Positions 1 through 6,025 of a stretch of 9,844 bases of DNA are shown here, piece by piece. The position numbers and the translations under genes were made by a program. Below the pieces are notes generated by a model. That model was given only the letters and a program-made list of their open reading frames with translations. It made no database searches and was not told where the DNA came from. Each line of letters begins with the position of its first letter. Position 1 is the first letter of the stretch. Source of the DNA: CBCPMX01 sp965120355 (lineage in GTDB: Bacteria > Bacillota > Clostridia > Oscillospirales > Oscillospiraceae); the NCBI GenBank assembly GCA_965120355.1, contig CBCPMX010000050.1, positions 1 through 9,844 of the forward strand, read 5' to 3'.

Positions 1-2228
1 CCCTCCTGAACATAGAGCCAGAGCTCGGGGCAGAGTTTACGGTCACTTTTGATGTAGACGGACATACGACCACCCAAACCTTTACCCTGTGCGGCTGGTG
101 GGAGTATGATGCGGCTGTCACGGCAAGCCATATTTTGATCCCAGAAAGCCGTGTGGATGACATTTTGGCCCAATGCGGGGTAGATCCCAACAATCCGACA
201 GACGGGATGACAGGAACCTGGAATCTGGATGTCATGCTGAAGAATGGATCCCGTCAGATTGAGCAGGATTTGGAGCAGATTTTGGAAAACTGCGGATACC
301 AAAGCGATCTCCAGACAGAGAACTATGTGCATACCGGCGTCAACTGGGGCTACACAGGCGCCCAGCTTTCCGACAGCGTGGATCCCATGCTGATTATTGC
401 CATTGCCGCCATGCTGCTGCTCATTCTATTTACCGGTTATCTGATCATTTACAATGTGTTTCAGATTTCAGTGGCTGGGGACATTCGATTTTATGGCCTG
501 CTCAAGACCATTGGTACCACGCCCCGGCAGCTCCGGCGGATTATCCGAACACAGGCATTGGCGATTTCTGCTGTTGGAATTCCTTTGGGGCTGTTACTTG
601 GCTGGTGCATTGGTGGGCAGCTGACGCCCGTCATCGTATCCCGATTGGACGGTGTGTCCAATGTAGTTTCCCTGAGTCCTGTAATTTTTATTGTTTCAGC
701 GCTGTTTGCACTGCTCACTGTTTTGATTTCGTGCCGCCGCCCCGGACGGATGGCGGGTAAGGTCTCTCCGGTGGAAGCGGTACGGTATACCGAGGGGAGT
801 ACGATCCGGTACAAGCGGGAGCGCAGGCGCAAAGGCGTGTCCCTGTGCTCCATGGCCTGGGCCAATTTGGGGCGCAGCCGTGGAAAAACTGCACTCACTG
901 TGCTGTCCCTCTCCCTGGCGGTGGTGCTGTTGACGGTGACAGTCAATCTGACCAGTGGTTTTGATATGGACAAATATGTTTCCAGTTTTACTGCCAGCGA
1001 TTTTATTGTGGCGGATGCCGGACAGTTTCAGACAGGCGGAGAATTCTTTAACACCGAGATGGGGCTTTCCCAGTCTGTGATAGACGATATCGACGCGCAG
1101 GACGGCATCACCGGCAGCGGCGTGGTGTACGGCAAGACGTCGGCTGTATTGGAGTACATTTCCGAGGACTATTTCCGTCAAATCAATGGCTTCTGGTATA
1201 CCTCTGAGCAGATGGACAATCTGATCCGCCTGACGGATCGGAACGACGAAGGCATGTTGGCGGCAACTGCCCAACTCTATGGCATGAGCGATTTTGCGCT
1301 GGACCATCTCACCGTGTTGGAAGGAGATCTGAGTAAGCTCTATGAGGACGGCGGAAACTATATAGCCGCTGTGTACGCGGAGGACGATTACGGAAACGCC
1401 GAAATGGACTCCCACTGGGCGCAGCTGGGAGATACGGTCACGCTACGCTATGTAGAGGAATTTGAATACTGTGATCCAGACACTGGGGAGGTTTATGAAC
1501 GCTTGGAGGACATACCCGACGAGGCAAACTGGATAGAGTGGCCAGTGCAGTATCGGGATGTAGAGTATACGGTTGTGGCGCTGGTGACAGTGCCAAGTGC
1601 TCTGAGTTACCGCTACTTCGGCAACGATGAGTTTATTTTGAACGACCAGACTTTCCTCCGGGACACCGGTACAGACAGTGTGATGTATTATGCGTTTGAC
1701 ACCACCGAGGAGGCAAACGCCGCCATGGAGGCATTTTTGCAGGACTACACGGAGAACGTCAATCCAGAGCTGGACTACGAAAGCAAAGCCACCTATGCAT
1801 CGGAATTTGAAAGCACGCGCTCCATGTTTCTTCTGTTGGGCAGCGTCCTGAGCTTCATTGTGGGACTGGTGGGCGTTTTGAACTTCTTTAACGCGATTCT
1901 CACTGGAATCACCTCCCGCCGGCGGGAGCTAGCCGTGCTCCAAGCCATCGGCATGACAGAAAAGCAGTTGAAGTTTATGCTGATTCTGGAGGGGCTGCTT
2001 TATACCTTAGGCGCTACGGCGCTTAGCTTATTGCTGGGACTGACCTTGGGCCCTGTGGCCGGGAACGCCATAAGCGGGCTGTTCTGGTTCTTTACGTATC
2101 GTCCCACACTTTGGCCTGTGCTGGCGGTTGTTCCCGTATTTACGCTCATAGGGACGGCTATTCCTTGGTTTGCCTGCCGCGCCGTGCAACGATACTCCGT
2201 GGTGGAGCGGCTGCGGGCCAGTGAATGA
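1..2228 (+). CDS. ABC transporter permease, FtsX/MacB-like, partial (5' end outside window)
   Basis: This is the membrane subunit of a type VII (MacB/FtsX-like) ABC transporter. These proteins sit in the cytoplasmic membrane and couple ATP hydrolysis by a separate ATPase to export, lipoprotein or peptide handling, or antimicrobial-peptide sensing. The reading frame is already open at base 3, so 741 residues are visible. A TTG at 135 lies in mid-domain and is not the true start; the first membrane helix is missing. Hydrophobic segments encoded near 381-461, 560-640 and 680-731 form a first FtsX unit, with a cytoplasmic LLKTIGTTPRQL-type signature at about 495-530. A second unit begins with a helix near 885-960. 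A large acidic extracellular region (about 965-1815) and three more helices (about 1824-1910, 1980-2065, 2106-2177) follow, with the matching RRRELAVLQAIGMT signature. The gene ends at TGA 2226-2228. The substrate is not readable from the sequence. A partner ATPase gene is probably upstream, outside the window. Confidence 0.93.
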   Translation, partial: LLNIEPELGAEFTVTFDVDGHTTTQTFTLCGWWEYDAAVTASHILIPESRVDDILAQCGVDPNNPTDGMTGTWNLDVMLKNGSRQIEQDLEQILENCGYQSDLQTENYVHTGVNWGYTGAQLSDSVDPMLIIAIAAMLLLILFTGYLIIYNVFQISVAGDIRFYGLLKTIGTTPRQLRRIIRTQALAISAVGIPLGLLLGWCIGGQLTPVIVSRLDGVSNVVSLSPVIFIVSALFALLTVLISCRRPGRMAGKVSPVEAVRYTEGSTIRYKRERRRKGVSLCSMAWANLGRSRGKTALTVLSLSLAVVLLTVTVNLTSGFDMDKYVSSFTASDFIVADAGQFQTGGEFFNTEMGLSQSVIDDIDAQDGITGSGVVYGKTSAVLEYISEDYFRQINGFWYTSEQMDNLIRLTDRNDEGMLAATAQLYGMSDFALDHLTVLEGDLSKLYEDGGNYIAAVYAEDDYGNAEMDSHWAQLGDTVTLRYVEEFEYCDPDTGEVYERLEDIPDEANWIEWPVQYRDVEYTVVALVTVPSALSYRYFGNDEFILNDQTFLRDTGTDSVMYYAFDTTEEANAAMEAFLQDYTENVNPELDYESKATYASEFESTRSMFLLLGSVLSFIVGLVGVLNFFNAILTGITSRRRELAVLQAIGMTEKQLKFMLILEGLLYTLGATALSLLLGLTLGPVAGNAISGLFWFFTYRPTLWPVLAVVPVFTLIGTAIPWFACRAVQRYSVVERLRASE

Positions 2229-2318
2229 CGTGCCGGTGACATAAAATCAGAAAAATTTTCCTGCCCCTGTATAAGACTTCACCGTTTGAGCCATACTAAG
2301 GACACAAATCGTTTGAAG

Positions 2319-2327
2319 TAGGAGGAG
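2319..2327 (+). promoter_or_regulatory. Ribosome-binding site of the DUF378 gene
   Basis: GGAGG at 2321-2325, with flanking A and G, lies 8 bases before the ATG at 2334. It is a near-perfect Shine-Dalgarno match and fixes the start of this short gene. It directly follows the 9-mer GTTTGAAGT (2311-2319), which also precedes the addB ribosome-binding site. I see no convincing -35/-10 pair between 2229 and 2310. Confidence 0.85.
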
Positions 2328-2333
2328 CTTGCT

Positions 2334-2537
2334 ATGGATACAACCGCTTTGGTTTTGGCGATCATCGGAAGTCTCAATTGGGGCTTGGTAGGCATTTTCA
2401 AGTTTGATCTTGTGGCCTGGATTTTCGGTGGACAGACTGCCGGTTTTAGCCGCATTGTCTACACGCTGGTAGGGCTGGCCGGTCTGTGGTGCATTTCGCT
2501 GCTGTTTCGCCGGGACAATGCAAAAGACAGAATCTGA
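2334..2537 (+). CDS. DUF378 family small membrane protein
   Basis: This 67-residue protein matches the DUF378 (COG2155, YuzA-like) pattern. It has an N-terminal helix running into an SLNWGLVG motif (residues about 13-20), then FDLVAWIFGG, then a SRIVYTLVGLAGL stretch leading into a second helix. A short charged tail (RRDNAKDRI) probably faces the cytoplasm. Two transmembrane helices are expected, at about residues 4-28 and 40-60. The molecular function of this family is unknown. Its length is typical, and the ATG at 2334 is supported by a strong GGAGG 8 bases upstream. The gene is separated from the permease by 105 bases and from addB by 188 bases that contain a terminator-like hairpin. It may therefore be its own transcription unit, although I cannot identify a promoter for it. 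Family membership is recognised from the motif pattern; no role is inferred. Confidence 0.93.
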   Translation: MDTTALVLAIIGSLNWGLVGIFKFDLVAWIFGGQTAGFSRIVYTLVGLAGLWCISLLFRRDNAKDRI

Positions 2538-2561
2538 TAAAAATTAGCCGGCGAGGCAGGC

Positions 2562-2571
2562 GGTCCGGACC
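2562..2571. repeat. 10-bp perfect palindrome GGTCCGGACC
   Basis: GGTCCGGACC reads the same on both strands and lies 24 bases after the DUF378 stop codon. An overlapping interrupted version (GTCCGG, A, CCGGAC) spans 2563-2575. Short GC-rich palindromes can be operators or minor RNA structure, but they also arise by chance in GC-rich DNA. No function is claimed. Confidence 0.3.
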
Positions 2572-2591
2572 GGACAATCCAAACATTTCAT

Positions 2592-2646
2592 ACGGCATCC
2601 CCGGCATGGGTCCGCGTTTTCCGCAGGGACGTGCCGGGGGTGCTGT
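2592..2646 (+). other. Long RNA hairpin upstream of addB (17-bp stem)
   Basis: The arm at 2592-2608 pairs with 2630-2646 over 17 consecutive positions: 14 Watson-Crick pairs and three G-U wobbles (2594/2644, 2598/2640, 2607/2631), with no mismatch or bulge. The 21-base loop (2609-2629) can form a small inner stem, GCG 2614-2616 with CGC 2622-2624. The three wobbles would be A-C mismatches in a minus-strand transcript, so the structure favours RNA made in the DUF378-to-addB direction. No T-run follows directly, so it is not itself a classical terminator. Its 3' arm shares bases 2636-2644 with the terminator-like stem that follows, so the two cannot form fully together. The pairing is seen directly; any regulatory role is inference. 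Confidence 0.55.
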
Positions 2647-2676
2647 GTGTTGTGGGGAAGCGCCCCCTGTATTTTT
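2636..2676 (+). terminator. Candidate rho-independent terminator after the DUF378 gene
   Basis: GGGGGTGCT (2636-2644) pairs with AGCGCCCCC (2659-2667) in a 9-bp stem with one T-G wobble and a 14-base loop. TGTATTTTTCC follows, with five T's at 2672-2676. This fits an intrinsic terminator for a transcript from the DUF378 gene, ending just before the addB promoter element. The T-run is short and starts four bases after the stem, so efficiency could be modest. The upstream stem at 2592-2646 competes for the same 5' arm. A smaller GGGG/CCCC hairpin (2654-2657 with 2663-2666) could form even when that upstream stem is present. Confidence 0.5.
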
Positions 2677-2687
2677 CCGGCGAATTA

Positions 2688-2696
2688 TGATAGAAT
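2688..2696 (+). promoter_or_regulatory. Candidate extended -10 promoter for addBA
   Basis: TGATAGAAT is an extended -10 element (TG, one base, TAGAAT) matching the vegetative sigma consensus at five of six hexamer positions plus the TG. Transcription would start near 2702-2704, leaving a leader of about 23 bases before the addB ATG. A -35 with 17-base spacing would be TGTATT at 2668-2673, a poor match, which is acceptable for an extended -10 promoter. The weak -35 region overlaps the tail of the terminator-like hairpin. An alternative hexamer, TATGAT (2686-2691), has no -35 at normal spacing. Confidence 0.55.
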
Positions 2697-2713
2697 GGAG
2701 AAAAGTTTGAAGT

Positions 2714-2718
2714 GGAGG
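2714..2718 (+). promoter_or_regulatory. Ribosome-binding site of addB
   Basis: GGAGG lies 7 bases before the ATG at 2726 and sets the addB start. It is preceded by GTTTGAAGT (2705-2713), the same 9-mer seen before the DUF378 ribosome-binding site. Confidence 0.85.
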
Positions 2719-2725
2719 TGCGCTG

Positions 2726-5700
2726 ATGCTGACGATCCTTCTCGGGCCGGCCAAATGCGGCAAGAGCCGGTGGATTCTGGATGATATGATCCGGCAAGCG
2801 CGGCAGGGAAGACACGGGCAGTTGTTGCTGACACCGGAGCAGTTTTCCCATCAGATGGAGCGGCGGCTGGCGCAGGCTGGCGGGCCGACAGTTTGCCGGT
2901 ATGCGGAGGTGCTGAGTTTTTCCCGGTTGGCTACTCGGGTATTTTCTCATGAAGGAGGGCTGTGCCGCCAGAGTCTGGACGCCGGCGGACGGCTGCTGGC
3001 CATGGCTCAGGCGCTGGAATCTGTCCGGTCCCGGCTGCGGCTGTACGGCGCGGCTTCCGGAAAGCCGGCGTTTTATACCCAGCTGCTGACGGCGACGGAT
3101 GAACTGAAGAGCTATGCCGTCTCTTCAGCACGGCTGCGGGAGGCCGCAGGACAGACGCAGGGCGCCTTGGCGGTGAAACTGGAAGAACTGGCCCTGATTC
3201 TGGACAGCTATGATGCCGTCTGCGCCAATGGTCAGGCGGATCCGCGGGACACGTTGTCCCGGCTGGCCGATCAGCTGTCGGACAGCACCTGGGCCGAAGG
3301 GCGTGCAATCTATGTGGACGGGTTTACCGACTTTACGACGTTGGAGCTGCAGGTGCTGGAGGCACTGCTGAAGCGATGCGGGCAGTTCACGGTGGCGCTG
3401 GCCTGCGACGGACCTGAAAGCGGTACAGCCATCTATGACAGTGCCCGCCGGACGGCGGCGATTTTAAAGCGCATGGCGGACCGGTATCAAATCGAAGTGG
3501 AATGGATTCAGCTTTCTCCCCCTGTACATAGAAAACCGGCCATGCAGTATCTCAACAGGGCGCTGTTTGCGCCAGGAACGGCGCCGTTTTCCGGAGAAAC
3601 GCCGGAGATTGTTCTTTCGGAGGCCGCCTCCATCCGGGATGAATGTCAGACGGCGGTCAAACAGATTCTGGATTTGGCGGAACAGGGAACGCGGTACCGG
3701 GATATGGCTGTGGCAGTGACGGATCAGAGCCGCTACGGCCCGATTTTGGAAAGCCTCTGCGCCCAATATGGTGTACCGCTGTATCTGTCCGGCAAAAAGA
3801 ATATTCTGCAAAAGCCGGTGATGACATATCTGACGGCGGCGCTGGAAGCTGCATCCGGCAATCTGGAGCCGGAGGATGTGCTGCGGTATCTGAAGACCGG
3901 ACTTTCGCCGGTGGATCGGGATACCTGTGATCTGTTGGAGAACTACATCGTGGTCTGGAATCTGCGGGGCAGCCGGTGGGCGTCTGCCTTTACAGCCCAC
4001 CCGGACGGCTATGGCCTGGAGCTGGACACGCAGGCGGAAGCTGTCCTGGAAAAACTGAACGCTGGCAGGGAAGCGGGGATTGTGCCGCTGCTGGAGCTGC
4101 AGGCTGCGCTGCAGGCCGCAAAGAATACAGGGGAACTGGTATTGGCCTTCTACGACTTCATTACCCGCACCGGCCTGGAGGAGCGTTTGGAAGCCCTGGC
4201 GCAGCAGCTGCTGCAGAAGAACCGCCGTCAGGAGGCCATGGAGCATCTGCAGCTGTACAGCGTGGTGGTTTCCGCGCTGGAACAGTTTTACGCGGTGCTG
4301 GGGCAGACGGCGATGCGGCCTCAGGAGTTTTGCCGGATGTTCATGCTGCAGTTGAGTCAGTATGATGTGGGAACCATTCCGGTGACGCTGGACGCGGTGC
4401 TGTGTGGAACCATTCCGGATCTGCGCAATCAGTCCCCCAAATATCTGCTGGTGCTGGGCGCGGGAGATGGGGTGTTCCCGTCCGGCGTCACGCCCAGCGG
4501 CTTGCTCAGCGAGGAGGACCGGCAGCAGCTGGAGCTGTGCGGCATTCAGCTGGCTCCCGGTCTGGAAGGGCGGCTGAATCAGGAACTGGCCGGTATCCTC
4601 AGTGTCTTGTCGTCGCCGGAGGAGGGGCTGTCTGTCAGCTACAGCGCTGAGGATGGCGCGCCGGCGTATCTGTATCAGCGGTTGTGCGCACTGTTCCCCG
4701 GGGCGGTGCGGGAACAGGAGAGCTGGAGTCTGGCGCTGTACCGTCCGGAACCTGCGGCGGCGCTGCTGGCGCAGTACGGAGCGGAGCCCCGGTGGGCGCA
4801 GCTGCAAGTTCTGTGTGCCGGCTTGCCGCAGGTGGCGGAACTGGCCGGCGGTCTGCGGCGTCAGGCTGCCCGGGAACCTGGCGCGCTGTCGGCGGAGCTG
4901 GTGCGGCAGCTGTGGGGGATGCCTATCTTTTTGTCGGCATCCCGGTTGGAGTCCTATGCGGCCTGCCATCACGCTTTTTTCCTGCGCTATGGGCTCAAGG
5001 CGAAGAACCATGTCCGCGCCGCATTTGATGCGCCAGTGTTCGGTACCTTTGTTCATTATGTTCTGGAGCATACGGCGCGGCAGGTGCGCGATGAGGGCGG
5101 GTTTGCCGAGCTGTCAGAGGAGCGGCTCTTTGCCATTGCCGATTCCTATATTCAGAAGTACACCGAGGAAGAGATGCATGGGCTGGCGGGACAGTCGGAG
5201 CGATTCGTCTACCTATACCGCCGGAACCTGGCAGAGGTGCGCCGGGTGGTAGACAGCATGGCAGCCGAACTGCGGGTATCCGACTTTCAGCCGGAGGCCT
5301 TTGAGCTGGGCTTTGCGCCGGGGGCGGATGTGCCGCCGTACCGGGTGACCTCTGACCACGCCGCCGGTGAGATCAGCGGCTTTGTGGACCGCGTGGATTT
5401 GTATTCTCACGATGGGGTCCGCTATGTGCGGGTGGTGGACTATAAAACAGGCAAGAAGGTATTTGATTACACGGATGTCTACCAGGGACTGAGCTTGCAG
5501 ATGCTGATTTATCTGTTTGCGCTGGAGCGCAGCGACAAGCGGTTCGGCAAACTGACGCCGGCGGGGGTGCTCTATGTCCCCGCCAGGAGCGCTGTCCTGT
5601 CTTCGCCGTCGCGGCTGACGCCGGAAACAGCGGAGAAGAGCCGGAAAAAAGAGCTGAGGCGTCACGGAATTCTGACGGACGACGAGCTTGTGCTGTCTGC

Positions 5701-6025
5701 CATGGAGCATTGTGACGGTTCCCCAACATATTTGCCCTATACAGTGAAAAAGGACGGCACACGCACCGGAGATTTGATGAATCGGGAGCAGATGCAGCTG
5801 CTGCGCCGCCATGTGGATCGCCGGCTGCGGGAGCTGTTGGAACAGATGGCCGCGGGGGAGGTCTCGCCCAATCCGTATTTCAAGGGGCCGTCGGTTTCTG
5901 CGTGTCAATGGTGCGACTACAAGCTTGGGTGCCAGCCTGAAGCTGGCTGCCGCCGGTACTTTGCAAAACGTACTTATCAAGACTTTTGGGAAGCGTTGCA
6001 GGAATGGGAGGCGCGTCATGGCTGA
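2726..6025 (+). CDS. addB: ATP-dependent helicase/nuclease subunit B (AddB)
   Basis: AddB pairs with AddA to form the cytoplasmic AddAB complex, which unwinds and resects double-strand DNA breaks, recognises Chi, and produces 3' single strands for RecA. The 1099 residues are in the normal range for AddB/RexB. A Walker A motif, GPAKCGKS, is at residues 7-14. The central GDGVFP (580-585) is typical of the helicase-like core, which is not a motor in studied AddB proteins. The C-terminal RecB-family nuclease shows H777, GFVDRVD (885-891) and the catalytic D905-Y-K907. Four cysteines matching the AddB iron-sulfur cluster are present: C747, then C1060, C1063 and C1069 in C-x2-C-x5-C spacing, which staples the nuclease domain. 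All key residues are therefore intact. The ATG start is backed by GGAGG and an upstream extended -10 element. The TGA at 6023-6025 lies inside the first codons of addA, so translation is probably coupled. Confidence 0.97.
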   Translation: MLTILLGPAKCGKSRWILDDMIRQARQGRHGQLLLTPEQFSHQMERRLAQAGGPTVCRYAEVLSFSRLATRVFSHEGGLCRQSLDAGGRLLAMAQALESVRSRLRLYGAASGKPAFYTQLLTATDELKSYAVSSARLREAAGQTQGALAVKLEELALILDSYDAVCANGQADPRDTLSRLADQLSDSTWAEGRAIYVDGFTDFTTLELQVLEALLKRCGQFTVALACDGPESGTAIYDSARRTAAILKRMADRYQIEVEWIQLSPPVHRKPAMQYLNRALFAPGTAPFSGETPEIVLSEAASIRDECQTAVKQILDLAEQGTRYRDMAVAVTDQSRYGPILESLCAQYGVPLYLSGKKNILQKPVMTYLTAALEAASGNLEPEDVLRYLKTGLSPVDRDTCDLLENYIVVWNLRGSRWASAFTAHPDGYGLELDTQAEAVLEKLNAGREAGIVPLLELQAALQAAKNTGELVLAFYDFITRTGLEERLEALAQQLLQKNRRQEAMEHLQLYSVVVSALEQFYAVLGQTAMRPQEFCRMFMLQLSQYDVGTIPVTLDAVLCGTIPDLRNQSPKYLLVLGAGDGVFPSGVTPSGLLSEEDRQQLELCGIQLAPGLEGRLNQELAGILSVLSSPEEGLSVSYSAEDGAPAYLYQRLCALFPGAVREQESWSLALYRPEPAAALLAQYGAEPRWAQLQVLCAGLPQVAELAGGLRRQAAREPGALSAELVRQLWGMPIFLSASRLESYAACHHAFFLRYGLKAKNHVRAAFDAPVFGTFVHYVLEHTARQVRDEGGFAELSEERLFAIADSYIQKYTEEEMHGLAGQSERFVYLYRRNLAEVRRVVDSMAAELRVSDFQPEAFELGFAPGADVPPYRVTSDHAAGEISGFVDRVDLYSHDGVRYVRVVDYKTGKKVFDYTDVYQGLSLQMLIYLFALERSDKRFGKLTPAGVLYVPARSAVLSSPSRLTPETAEKSRKKELRRHGILTDDELVLSAMEHCDGSPTYLPYTVKKDGTRTGDLMNREQMQLLRRHVDRRLRELLEQMAAGEVSPNPYFKGPSVSACQWCDYKLGCQPEAGCRRYFAKRTYQDFWEALQEWEARHG
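6006..6011 (+). promoter_or_regulatory. Ribosome-binding site that decides the addA start
   Basis: GGGAGG lies inside the last codons of addB, 6 bases before ATG 6018. It supports 6018 as the addA start over the in-frame ATG at 5811. The 5811 start would overlap addB by more than 200 bases and add 69 residues that do not resemble an AddA N-terminus. Confidence 0.88.

Noticed and set aside
135..2228. TTG at 135 as the start of the permease gene
   Set aside because: The frame stays open to the left edge and the preceding 44 residues fit the extracellular domain of this family. A start here would also remove the essential first helix.
2236..2299. Possible promoter for the DUF378 gene (GTGACA 2236-2241; TATAAG 2270-2275; TACTAA 2294-2299)
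   Set aside because: GTGACA resembles a -35 but lies 28 bases from TATAAG, far from the normal 16-18. Neither -10-like hexamer has a -35 at proper spacing or a correctly placed extended TG.
2486..2710. 74-codon plus-strand frame across the DUF378/addB intergenic region
   Set aside because: It overlaps the end of DUF378 in another frame, has no ribosome-binding site, and its residues reflect the hairpin sequences rather than a protein-like pattern.
3464..5071. 535-codon open frame on the minus strand inside addB
   Set aside because: It is an antisense shadow of GC-rich addB codons. Its translation is low-complexity (Gln/Arg/Leu/His-rich) with no recognisable domain, and addB itself has intact motifs across the region.
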